Shown one piece after another: positions 1-6,698 of a DNA stretch of 11,154 nt (positions are counted from its first letter, which is position 1; the number at the start of each line of letters is the position of its first letter). The position numbers were made by a program, and so were the translations under genes. The notes under the pieces were generated by a model. The model saw only the letters and a program-made list of their open reading frames with translations, was not told the origin of the DNA and did no database searches. Source of the stretch: JBBKXR01 sp037969585. GTDB taxonomy: Bacteria > Verrucomicrobiota > Verrucomicrobiia > Verrucomicrobiales > DEV007. Location of the stretch: assembly GCA_037969585.1 (NCBI GenBank), contig JBBKXR010000347.1:1-11154 (forward strand), given 5' to 3'.

Positions 1-13
1 GTATAAGAGACAG
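1..13 (+). other. Nextera adapter remnant (artefact)
   Basis: The first 13 bases, GTATAAGAGACAG, equal the last 13 bases of the 19-bp Tn5 mosaic end used in Nextera libraries. They lie exactly at the window edge, as expected for an untrimmed adapter at a contig end. They should not be read as genomic sequence. A chance match is possible but unlikely at this location. Confidence 0.9.
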
Positions 14-14
14 C

Positions 15-44
15 GGGGGGGAGGCGAGGCGAGGCGAGGCGAGA
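15..44. repeat. G-run plus GAGGC pentamer repeat
   Basis: Seven consecutive G (15-21) run into four tandem GAGGC units (21-40) and a partial fifth. The tract directly follows the adapter remnant and lies 3' of the DUF1460 gene. It may be real low-complexity sequence or an assembly or sequencing artefact at the contig edge. The sequence alone cannot decide which. Confidence 0.6.
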
Positions 45-69
45 CTAACGGACAGAAGAGGCGAACCAA

Positions 70-1056
70 TCAGCGGGTCAGCCGGGCGAGATTGGTGCGG
101 TAGACTTTTTCGTCGGTGATGGTGTTTTCGACTTCCTGAGGACGCCCGACGATGATGCCGGCGTGGTATTTGAAGCTGTTCAGATAACCGGACAGCGATT
201 TGTCGATGACTACCTTCTTGTAGTTGCTTGAGGCGTGCATGAGGCGCAGCACGCCGTCGTCGGTACGGACGGCGAGGCCGACGTGGGAACAGAATCCGCC
301 TGGTTGATTGGTGACGATGCCGATCACGTCTCCGTACTGAAGTTTCGATTCGATGGCGGCAACTTTGCTTTTGGGAATGTAGTAGACGGGCAGGGCGGAG
401 ACTTCGGCTTCGCTCTTGGTCATCAGGGGACGCAGGTCGGGGTTGTTCTTTAAATAGCGATAGCTTTTCCAGAGCACGGTCATCTCGCGGCACTGGCGAC
501 CGGTCATGCGTTGCGCACCGGCGAGGTCGCGGGTGATGTCGTCACAGGTGCCGCGGGCTTCGTTTTCAAAATACCACTCGGCGAGGTAGTGGATGCGATC
601 GAGGTAGTTGGCGTGACAGGCACCGGCGCGGTAGCGGGTCAGCTCGATCTGCTTGAGCAGGTCGCTCGGGCTGTAGCTGGGCTTTTCGCTGTCGACCATA
701 CGCGCCAGGCCGAGGCTGATTTCGAAAAAGGTCCAGCAGTCAAGGCCGACCAGATTGGCCGACGGTGCCTCGATGTGGTCGTCGATTTCGAGAGTGAAAC
801 TTTTATAGGGAACGCCGTGCAGTTCGCGGGCGAACTTGATGGTGCGCTTGCCGATCGGCAGGTAGGCCCATTTTTCGGCCTGGGCTTTGGCGACGATTTC
901 CTGAAAACGTTTTTCGCCTTTAAAGGTGGTCGAAAGCGGCAGCGTCGGGGTGGTTGTTTTTTCGCTGGCCTCTGCCGCGTGTGCGGGGCGCCACTCAGCG
1001 GCCGTAGTGATGACGGCGAGCGATAGACAGAGGGCGATGGACTTGGGCACGCGCAT
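70..1056 (-). CDS. Secreted DUF1460 NlpC/P60-type amidase
   Basis: A 328-residue protein of the DUF1460 family, cysteine amidases of the NlpC/P60 superfamily that characterised members use on the MurNAc-L-Ala bond of peptidoglycan fragments. The N-terminus is a classic signal peptide: basic start, hydrophobic stretch at about 7-20, and likely cleavage after AHA at 25-27, so it acts in the periplasm or outside the cell. The predicted nucleophile is Cys107 in GLDCWTFFE. The predicted catalytic His is His258 in CSHVGLAV, preceded by the YGDVIGI strand at 241-247 and followed by a conserved LMHASS at 272-277. Length fits the family. The ATG at 1056 is supported by the signal peptide directly behind it; no clear Shine-Dalgarno precedes it. 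It is divergent from the DoxX-like gene across 24 bp, with no operon partner visible. Family assignment is confident; the exact substrate is inferred. Confidence 0.88.
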   Translation of the reverse strand: MRVPKSIALCLSLAVITTAAEWRPAHAAEASEKTTTPTLPLSTTFKGEKRFQEIVAKAQAEKWAYLPIGKRTIKFARELHGVPYKSFTLEIDDHIEAPSANLVGLDCWTFFEISLGLARMVDSEKPSYSPSDLLKQIELTRYRAGACHANYLDRIHYLAEWYFENEARGTCDDITRDLAGAQRMTGRQCREMTVLWKSYRYLKNNPDLRPLMTKSEAEVSALPVYYIPKSKVAAIESKLQYGDVIGIVTNQPGGFCSHVGLAVRTDDGVLRLMHASSNYKKVVIDKSLSGYLNSFKYHAGIIVGRPQEVENTITDEKVYRTNLARLTR

Positions 1057-1080
1057 GAAGTTTGAATTTAGTGGAAAACT

Positions 1081-1563
1081 ATGAGATTTCTAGCTCAGAA
1101 TCAGATGTCTTCGTCTCTATCGATCTATCAGCGCGGGCTGCGTGTTGCCATCAGTGGGCTGTTTCTCTATTCGGGAATCGTCAAGCTCGCCGATCCGCTC
1201 GGCACAGCTGACAGTGTGCGCAATTACGATCTGATCGGCGATCCCTGGGTAACGGCGGTGGCGCTGTTTTTGCCTTGGGTGGAACTGGTCGTTGGCGGGC
1301 TGCTGCTTTTTGGCCTTTGGGTGCCGGGGGCACTGGCGGTGGTGATGGCAAGTGCGGTGGCTTTTTTGCTGGCGATCGGCTCGGCGTGGTGGCGTGGCCT
1401 GGATATTTCCTGTGGCTGTCTCGGCGCCGGTGGAAGTGGCGGCAGCGGACCAGTGCACTATGCCGGCCACATGGTCGGGTTGGTGGCGTTGCTCGGAGTG
1501 TGCGGTTGGTTGTGGTTCGACGTGGTCAAGGGACGAGGGACGGGCGGAGCGGATGAAAGTTAA
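1081..1563 (+). CDS. MauE/DoxX-family membrane protein
   Basis: A 160-residue integral membrane protein with about four hydrophobic segments (roughly 20-38, 55-79, 81-101 and 126-147). The SGIVKLADP motif at 31-39 ends the first segment, and a DISCGC motif at 108-113 follows the third. This pattern is typical of MauE and related DoxX-like proteins, which are associated with redox or disulfide chemistry at the membrane. Cys111 and Cys113 are candidate redox residues. MauE proper helps mature methylamine dehydrogenase, but no mau genes are present here, so that role should not be transferred. The ATG at 1081 lies only 24 bp from the divergent gene. An in-frame ATG at 1105 (Met9) also precedes the first membrane segment and would leave more promoter room, so the start is uncertain. 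The C-terminal tail is Gly-rich and soluble. Confidence 0.8.
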   Translation: MRFLAQNQMSSSLSIYQRGLRVAISGLFLYSGIVKLADPLGTADSVRNYDLIGDPWVTAVALFLPWVELVVGGLLLFGLWVPGALAVVMASAVAFLLAIGSAWWRGLDISCGCLGAGGSGGSGPVHYAGHMVGLVALLGVCGWLWFDVVKGRGTGGADES

Positions 1564-1634
1564 GGGTTGAGGCCAACGCACTGGAGGCGGGCAGCAGAGC
1601 GAAGCGAGTCAGGTCACCCGCAGGGTTAAGCGCA

Positions 1635-1668
1635 GCGTCCAAAGCGCGCCGCCCTTCAATGGTTTTGC
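1635..1668. repeat. 34-bp intergenic repeat, copy 1
   Basis: This copy begins GCGTCCAAAG and ends TCAATGGTTTTGC. It recurs at 1771-1804 with a single mismatch (C to T at the 11th base), in the same orientation and 136 bp away. It lies between convergent genes. The two copies fall in different reading frames because 136 is not a multiple of 3, which argues that the element is not coding. Confidence 0.85.
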
Positions 1669-1734
1669 GGAATGGCGTTTGGCGATTGTGGGGCAGGCGT
1701 TTGGCTTGCTGGCAATGGACGAGCCGATCTGGTT

Positions 1735-1762
1735 CAGGCCAAGGCGACCAGGCCAAGGCGAC
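1735..1762. repeat. 14-bp tandem repeat, two units
   Basis: Two perfect head-to-tail copies of CAGGCCAAGGCGAC, followed by a partial third (CAGGCGAGG). The repeat lies between the two copies of the 34-bp element and appears to be part of the same composite non-coding spacer. Confidence 0.85.
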
Positions 1763-1770
1763 CAGGCGAG

Positions 1771-1804
1771 GCGTCCAAAGTGCGCCGCCCTTCAATGGTT
1801 TTGC
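1771..1804. repeat. 34-bp intergenic repeat, copy 2
   Basis: Second copy of the element at 1635-1668, with 33 of 34 bases identical. It ends 16 bp from the stop codon of the convergent amidase gene, so the transcript from either side would read through it. No T-tract accompanies it, so it is not an obvious intrinsic terminator. Confidence 0.85.
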
Positions 1805-1820
1805 AGCGAGCGTGCTGGGG

Positions 1821-2471
1821 TCAGCGGTAATTGAGCAGGCCTTCGGCGATCTCTTCGGCGACGATCTGCCGATACCAGCTGGCGGCGCAGCGTTGGCACT
1901 CCCAGCGGTTGGAAATGAAACTACACTCGATGAGGATCGCGGGATGCTTGGTCAGGCGCAGCACTTTGAGGCGGCCGGACTTGATGCCGCGATTGGAAGA
2001 GTTGATGCGGTTGGCCAATTCGGTTTGAACTTTGCCCGCCAGTGAGCGGCCTTGGCTGCTGCCTGGATAGTAAAAGGTTTCGATGCCTTTGATACTGCGG
2101 TTGGTATGGGCATTGAAATGAATGCTGACCATTACGGCATCGCTGTATTTATTGGCCTTCTGAGCGCGAGATTCGAGTCCTACGTATGTATCCGAAGTTC
2201 GAGTAAGCGCCGTAGAAATGCCTTTAGCGATGAGGGTTGCTGAGAGGCGCTTGGCGACATCCAGAGTCAGCGTTTTTTCCGAAATTCCGTACCAGCGGGA
2301 ACCAGGATCCTTACCGCCGTGGCCGGCATCAATGATCACTCGCGAAAAATTTTTCGCCGATGCGGGAAGCGGCGTGAGGGCGGTGGCGCTTGCGGCGATC
2401 GCCCCTAATGAAAGGCCGATGGCGCGGCGTCGGTTGGGAGAGCGGGCACTGGTAGGAAGGCGACGAGCCAT
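1821..2471 (-). CDS. N-acetylmuramoyl-L-alanine amidase, Amidase_3 type
   Basis: A zinc-dependent peptidoglycan amidase of the AmiA/AmiC (Amidase_3) type, which cleaves the MurNAc-L-Ala bond and usually acts in cell separation or wall turnover. With the ATG at 2471 it has 216 residues. An export signal carries arginines at 14-16, a hydrophobic core at about 17-35 and likely cleavage after ASA at 37-39. The catalytic domain follows from about residue 44. Zinc ligands are visible: His51 in DAGHGG, Glu65 in SEKTLTL, and His118 in SIHFNA. The catalytic Glu182 lies in LIECSFISN. The arginine cluster is compatible with Tat export, as known for E. coli AmiA and AmiC, but the motif is weak. An open frame extends to a GTG at 2615, but the extra 48 residues would bury the signal peptide, so I chose 2471. 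Cys192 and Cys195 form an unexpected CxxC near the C-terminus. No accessory binding domain is present. It is convergent with the DoxX-like gene and divergent from hppA. Confidence 0.9.
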   Translation of the reverse strand: MARRLPTSARSPNRRRAIGLSLGAIAASATALTPLPASAKNFSRVIIDAGHGGKDPGSRWYGISEKTLTLDVAKRLSATLIAKGISTALTRTSDTYVGLESRAQKANKYSDAVMVSIHFNAHTNRSIKGIETFYYPGSSQGRSLAGKVQTELANRINSSNRGIKSGRLKVLRLTKHPAILIECSFISNRWECQRCAASWYRQIVAEEIAEGLLNYR

Positions 2472-2909
2472 TGCTTGGGGAAGAGATGGAGGTAAGTGCA
2501 GTTGTAGCGATGGGCGCAAGCCGATGAAGCTCAGCCGCTGAGCGAAAATCGCAAGCCACAAAGCGCGAGGGTAATAGGATAGATAGAATCGACCCAACTC
2601 GCCCGATGGGAGCACGCACGGCTGAAGTATTTATTAAGATTACGTTAATATTAGTATTTATAAAATAAAACTTTGAATGAGTTCTCCGCTATCGAGACGA
2701 GCGGATGATTATCACGGGCGTCAGACTTCTGAAATTCGAAATACGTGAATATGGCGTTGCGTGAATTCCTTTAGGCGCTAGGTTCTGCGCTTTTTTACGA
2801 GGTCCGCGCAACGGCTTGCTGTCCAGTATTTTAGCTCTCCTGAGAGCGCATTTAGTACCTTACTCTCTCGCTAACCTATCTCTCTCTCAACAATATCCTA
2901 TCCAGACGA
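2472..2909. promoter_or_regulatory. Divergent amidase/hppA intergenic region
   Basis: A 438-bp region without a convincing gene. The segment 2628-2670 is 39 of 43 A/T, in strong contrast to its surroundings, and probably holds promoter elements for the amidase (minus), hppA (plus) or both; no clean -35/-10 pair can be assigned. Downstream toward hppA come a 6-bp stem with a 9-nt loop (2685-2705), a terminator-like hairpin (2773-2796), a dyad GCTCTC-N2-GAGAGC (2834-2847) and a pyrimidine-rich CT tract up to about 2903. No Shine-Dalgarno precedes the hppA ATG at 2910. If transcription starts near the AT island, hppA has a leader of over 200 nt. No known riboswitch was recognised. Confidence 0.45.
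2773..2796 (+). terminator. Weak terminator-like hairpin upstream of hppA
   Basis: Six paired bases, AGGCGC with GCGCTT including one G-T wobble, enclose an 8-nt loop. The 3' arm merges into six T (2791-2796). It lies 114 bp before the hppA start, in the sense direction of hppA. It could be an attenuator in the leader or the end of a short upstream transcript. The short stem and large loop make chance formation quite possible. Confidence 0.3.
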
Positions 2910-5102
2910 ATGACTGATACACTGTTCTACCTCATACCCGCTTTCGGGATTCTTGCCTTGGCATTCACCGCCTGGAAATCGGCTTGGGTCAGCAAGCAAG
3001 ATCCGGGCACCGAAAAGATGGAGCGCATCGCCAAGTACATCTCGGACGGGGCGATGGCGTTCCTTCGTGCTGAGTACAAGGTGTTGGCGATCTTCGTAGT
3101 CTGCATCGCAGCGCTGCTGGCGTTCGGCGGTTTTCAAAGTGAATCGTCGTCACCGCTGACGGCGATCTCGTTCATCGTCGGTGCGTTTTGCTCGGCGCTG
3201 GCGGGATTCATCGGCATGAAGGTGGCAACCAAAGCCAACGTGCGCACCACCAACGCCTGCCGCACCAGTCTCGGCGCCGGTCTTGGAGTCGCCTTCGCTG
3301 GCGGTTCGGTGATGGGTATGGGCGTCGTCGGTCTCGGCGTGCTTGGCCTCGGTCTACTGTTCTTGATCTTTGGAAAGGCCTTCGGCACGGACCAGGCGGG
3401 CATGGCTCAGGTGATGAATGTTATCGCCGGCTTTTCGTTCGGTGCTTCGTCGATCGCGCTTTTCGCTCGTGTCGGTGGAGGCATTTACACCAAGGCGGCT
3501 GACGTCGGTGCTGACCTGGTCGGTAAAGTCGAAGCCGGTATCCCGGAAGATCACCCGCTCAACCCGGCGACCATCGCTGATAATGTCGGCGACAATGTCG
3601 GTGACGTAGCCGGTATGGGCGCTGACCTTTTCGAATCGTATGTCGGTTCGATCATCGCGACCATGGTGCTCGGTGCTGCGTTCATGGGCATCGAAGGCTT
3701 CGGTGAAAATTTCAACGGCCTCGGTGCGGTGCTTCTGCCGCTGATGCTCGCTGGCGTCGGTATTGTTTCGTCGATCATCGGCACGTTTTTCGTAAAAGTT
3801 CGCGACGGTGGCAGTCCCCATCGCGCTCTCAACATCGGTGAACTGGTCGCCGCGGTGCTGCTATTGATCGGCACGTTTGTGCTGGTTAAAACCTTGCTGC
3901 CAGACTCGTGGGTTACGGCTTCTGGCCAAGAAATCACCTCGCTCGGCGTGTTCGGTGCAGTTCTCGCCGGTCTGCTCGGCGGTCTCGGCATCGGCTTCAT
4001 CACTGAGCACTACACGGGCACCGGCACCGGCCCCGTAAACAGTATCGTTCGCCAATCGGTGACCGGTGCGGCGACCAACATCATCGCCGGTCTCGGCGTG
4101 GGCATGGTCTCGACCGCGTTGCCGATCATCGTTCTCGCTGCTGCGATCCTGCTCGCTCACGAATGGGCCGGCCTCTACGGTATCGCCATTGCCGCCGTCG
4201 GTATGCTTTCCAACACCGGTATCCAACTCGCGGTTGATGCTTACGGTCCGATCTCTGACAACGCGGGTGGTATCGCTGAAATGAGCGAACTCGAGCCTGA
4301 AGTTCGCCAGCGCACCGACAAACTCGACGCCGTTGGCAATACCACGGCTGCGATCGGTAAAGGCTTCGCCATCGGTTCGGCCGCCCTGACCGCACTCGCG
4401 CTGTTCGCCGCATTCAAAACCACTTACGAAGCCGCTGGCGTCGATCGTGTGCTGACCATCGAGTTGACCGACCCGCAAGTGGTCGCCGCTTTGCTGGTTG
4501 GTGGCATGCTGCCGTTCCTGTTCTCGGCTCTTTCGATGCAGGCCGTTGGCCGCGCCGCGATGTCGATGATCGAAGAAGTGCGTCGTCAGTTCCGTGACAT
4601 TCCCGAGCTGCGCGCCGCGCTCGACGCGATGACTCGCAACGATGGCAAGAAGACCGCCGATTGGTCGGCTGAAGATCGCAAGATCTTCGAAGCCGCTGAC
4701 GGCAAAGCTGAATACGGCAAGTGCGTCGAGATTTCGACCAAGTCATCGATCAAAGAAATGGTCAAGCCGGGCGTGCTGGCGATCGCCGCTCCGGTCATCG
4801 TTGGCTTTGTCGGCGGTGCTGCGATGCTCGGTGGCCTGCTCGCTGGTGTTACCGTGACCGGTGTTCTGATGGCCCTGTTCCAGAGCAACGCGGGTGGTGC
4901 CTGGGACAACGCCAAGAAAATGATCGAAGAAGGTGCCGAAGTTGACGGCGTTAAACTCGGCAAAGGTAGCGAAGCTCACAAAGCCGCCGTCGTCGGTGAC
5001 ACCGTTGGCGATCCGTTCAAGGACACCTCCGGCCCGTCGCTGAACATCCTGCTCAAGCTGATGTCAGTGGTGGCCCTGGTCATCGCGCCGTTCCTGCGCT
5101 AG
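2910..5102 (+). CDS. hppA: K+-dependent membrane-bound pyrophosphatase
   Basis: A 730-residue polytopic membrane pyrophosphatase that couples PPi hydrolysis to pumping of H+ and/or Na+ across the membrane. The family hallmarks are intact: the PPi/Mg-binding DVGADLVGKVE at 198-208, the DNVGDNVGD motif at 224-232, DAYGPISDNAGG at 443-454, and the C-terminal GDTVGDPFKDTSGP at 696-709. Ala480 in GNTTAAIGKG is the residue type of the K+-dependent subfamilies; K+-independent ones have Lys there. Glu242 in ADLFESY occupies the place of the gate glutamate of Na+-type and dual enzymes, so Na+ or Na+/H+ transport is plausible but not proven. The loop at about 568-603, between the EEVRRQFRDIP helix and KCVEIST, is longer than in compact homologues. 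The ATG starts a hydrophobic first helix, as is usual. Upstream lies a long regulatory-looking region, and a strong terminator follows within 60 bp, suggesting a single-gene transcript. Confidence 0.97.
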   Translation: MTDTLFYLIPAFGILALAFTAWKSAWVSKQDPGTEKMERIAKYISDGAMAFLRAEYKVLAIFVVCIAALLAFGGFQSESSSPLTAISFIVGAFCSALAGFIGMKVATKANVRTTNACRTSLGAGLGVAFAGGSVMGMGVVGLGVLGLGLLFLIFGKAFGTDQAGMAQVMNVIAGFSFGASSIALFARVGGGIYTKAADVGADLVGKVEAGIPEDHPLNPATIADNVGDNVGDVAGMGADLFESYVGSIIATMVLGAAFMGIEGFGENFNGLGAVLLPLMLAGVGIVSSIIGTFFVKVRDGGSPHRALNIGELVAAVLLLIGTFVLVKTLLPDSWVTASGQEITSLGVFGAVLAGLLGGLGIGFITEHYTGTGTGPVNSIVRQSVTGAATNIIAGLGVGMVSTALPIIVLAAAILLAHEWAGLYGIAIAAVGMLSNTGIQLAVDAYGPISDNAGGIAEMSELEPEVRQRTDKLDAVGNTTAAIGKGFAIGSAALTALALFAAFKTTYEAAGVDRVLTIELTDPQVVAALLVGGMLPFLFSALSMQAVGRAAMSMIEEVRRQFRDIPELRAALDAMTRNDGKKTADWSAEDRKIFEAADGKAEYGKCVEISTKSSIKEMVKPGVLAIAAPVIVGFVGGAAMLGGLLAGVTVTGVLMALFQSNAGGAWDNAKKMIEEGAEVDGVKLGKGSEAHKAAVVGDTVGDPFKDTSGPSLNILLKLMSVVALVIAPFLR

Positions 5103-5127
5103 AGCCCGGAGACATTTGCGTTATTTG

Positions 5128-5158
5128 AAAAGCACCCCGGCGACGGGGTGCTTTTTTT
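5128..5158 (+). terminator. Intrinsic terminator of hppA
   Basis: A perfect 12-bp stem (5128-5139 with 5144-5155) closes a GCGA loop, a stable GNRA-type tetraloop. The stem core is GCACCCCG with CGGGGTGC, flanked by A4 on the left and a T7 run (5152-5158) on the right. It starts 26 bp after the hppA stop. The A-flank and T-run also give it some activity in the reverse sense, but no gene converges on it. Confidence 0.95.
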
Positions 5159-5238
5159 GTGGCCTTTCGTCGGTGCGCGAAACGCCACAAGCCCGCGCTT
5201 GCACCTTGCGCTCCACGCATCCCGCGACACATTGCGCC

Positions 5239-6600
5239 ATGCCTCATCCGGGCCGCTACCACCTCGCTTATGTGTTCGAACGGTTTCCGTCGTTCACGCA
5301 GACTTTTTGTGTGCGCGAGGTGCTTGAGCTGGAGCGGCAGGGCTTGCGACCGATGATCTTTTCGATCCGTGATACGCGCGATGAACTGCCGAGAAATTTT
5401 CCGGATGAGCTGTATGATCGGGTGATCTTTTTGCCGCCTGAGAAGGAGCTGGTCGAGGAGGTCAAGGCGATCAAAGCGGCGGGTCATTTGCCGCAGGAAA
5501 TCGTGCTGACGTTGCGCGAGTGGAAGCAGCGCGACAACACAGGCGACAAGGCGCGCGTTTACGAAGCGGCGTGGATCGGTCTGAAAATGTTCGAAGCAGG
5601 AGTGCGGCATTCGCATTCTCACTTCGCGGGGATTGGCGCGCGCACCGGTTGGTGGTTGCGCGAGTTTTTTGGCTTCAGCTTTTCATTCACCGGCCACGCC
5701 AACGATCTGTTTTGTAAAACCGATCTCGCCCTGACGCTGGACCAATTGATGCGCGATGCCTCGCTGATCGTGACGGTCAGCGACTACACGGTGGCCAATC
5801 TTCAGCAGCGCTTCGAACACGCCGCCGGCAAAGTGAAGCGCGTCTACAACGGACTTGATCTCGCGCCGTTTCGAGCCGCGGGGGAGCAGCGTGATTTGCA
5901 GGAAGTGTGGAGCGGTGAGCAGGCGCCCCTGATCTTTTCGGTGGGACGACTGATTGAGAAAAAGGGCTTCGACGATCTGATCCGTGCTTGCGCCAAGTTG
6001 CGCCGCGACGGTGTTGAAAATTTCCGCTGTGTGATCGTCGGTGACGGACCGATGGAGGACGAACTGCAGACGATGATCGAGGACTTGAAGCTCGCCGGCC
6101 ACGTCGAGCTGGCCGGTCCGAAATCGCAGGCGGAGATTATCGATTACCTGAAAAGCGCTGCGCTATTTGCTCTACCTTGTGTCACTGAAAAAGACGGTGG
6201 TAAAGACAATCTACCGACGGTGTTGATGGAGGCAATGGCGGCACGCGTTGCCTGTGCGTCGACGATTCTCGCCGGCGTTCCGGAAATGGTCATCGATGGG
6301 GAGACCGGTCGCCTGGTGGAGGAGCGCGAGCCGGATGCCTTTGCAGGTATTCTCGCCGAGATGCTCGCCGATCCGCAGCGCAGCAATGTCATGGCGGACG
6401 CTGGACAGGCGCACGCGCAAGCGCATTTCGCGAAGGACGTCACCGCGAGGCAGTTACGCCGTCTGTTGGTGGCCTGCGGTCTAACGAGATTCGATGCGGG
6501 GTTATTGGCAACGGATCCGGGTTTGGTTTCAGCATACCTCGCTCAGTGGGGGCGGCGCATGACGGGTGGCTTATCTGGCAGGAAAAAACGGATGCAGTGA
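5239..6600 (+). CDS. GT4-type glycosyltransferase
   Basis: A 453-residue GT-B-fold glycosyltransferase with the features of family GT4, which transfers a sugar from a nucleotide-sugar donor, typically during polysaccharide, LPS or glycolipid assembly. The N-terminal acceptor half contains HSHFAG at 126-131 and GHANDL at 152-157. The C-terminal donor half begins near VYNGLD (202-207) and shows SVGRLIEKKG at 234-243, with Arg237 and Lys242 as likely phosphate-contacting residues, then GDGP at 268-271. In the EX7E-type motif the first position is Asp323 and the last Glu331 (DNLPTVLMEAMA), a common variant. No signal peptide is seen; it is probably cytoplasmic or membrane-associated. An open frame runs back to 5116, but that would start inside the hppA terminator, so the ATG at 5239 is preferred. 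No other polysaccharide genes are adjacent, so donor and product are unknown. Confidence 0.88.
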   Translation: MPHPGRYHLAYVFERFPSFTQTFCVREVLELERQGLRPMIFSIRDTRDELPRNFPDELYDRVIFLPPEKELVEEVKAIKAAGHLPQEIVLTLREWKQRDNTGDKARVYEAAWIGLKMFEAGVRHSHSHFAGIGARTGWWLREFFGFSFSFTGHANDLFCKTDLALTLDQLMRDASLIVTVSDYTVANLQQRFEHAAGKVKRVYNGLDLAPFRAAGEQRDLQEVWSGEQAPLIFSVGRLIEKKGFDDLIRACAKLRRDGVENFRCVIVGDGPMEDELQTMIEDLKLAGHVELAGPKSQAEIIDYLKSAALFALPCVTEKDGGKDNLPTVLMEAMAARVACASTILAGVPEMVIDGETGRLVEEREPDAFAGILAEMLADPQRSNVMADAGQAHAQAHFAKDVTARQLRRLLVACGLTRFDAGLLATDPGLVSAYLAQWGRRMTGGLSGRKKRMQ

Positions 6601-6636
6601 CCTCTCGGGCGCTTTGCTGTGGTCCGGGATTATCCC

Positions 6637-6665
6637 TTTAGTTCTATGTCAGGCTGCAGTAGAAT
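6637..6665 (+). promoter_or_regulatory. Possible promoter for the sigma-kinase operon
   Basis: TAGAAT at 6660-6665 matches five of six bases of a -10 box. TTTAGT at 6637-6642 lies 17 bp upstream but matches only three of six bases of a -35 box. The pair sits in the 98-bp gap before the sigma gene and would give a leader of roughly 25-30 nt. An ECF-type autoregulated promoter is equally possible; no ECF consensus could be assigned. Confidence 0.25.
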
Positions 6666-6698
6666 ATAGATACCACGCCAGCTGCTCTCCCCCGGTCA

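Noticed and set aside
235..1026. Plus-strand open frames opposite the DUF1460 gene
   Set aside because: The minus-strand frame encodes a complete family with signal peptide and catalytic motifs. The plus-strand frames are its complements.
1526..1795. 89-codon open frame on the minus strand through the repeat spacer
   Set aside because: It overlaps the DoxX 3' end, spans both 34-bp repeat copies in different frames, and has no recognisable domain. The spacer is better read as a repeat.
2472..2615. N-terminal extension of the Amidase_3 protein to a GTG at 2615
   Set aside because: It would place 48 residues before a well-formed export signal that starts at the ATG at 2471.
3861..4478. Long open frames antisense to hppA, for example 205 codons
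   Set aside because: Explained by GC-rich codon bias of hppA, whose sense-frame protein is conserved over its full length. The antisense product is low-complexity and unrecognisable.
5116..5238. N-terminal extension of the glycosyltransferase to a TTG at 5116 or GTG at 5173
   Set aside because: The TTG lies inside the transcribed region of the hppA terminator hairpin, and the added residues do not look like GT4 sequence. The ATG at 5239 starts directly before the first beta-strand.
6626..6636. GGGA-TTA-TCCC hairpin after the glycosyltransferase gene
   Set aside because: Only four base pairs, a 3-nt loop and a three-T tail. Too weak to call a terminator.
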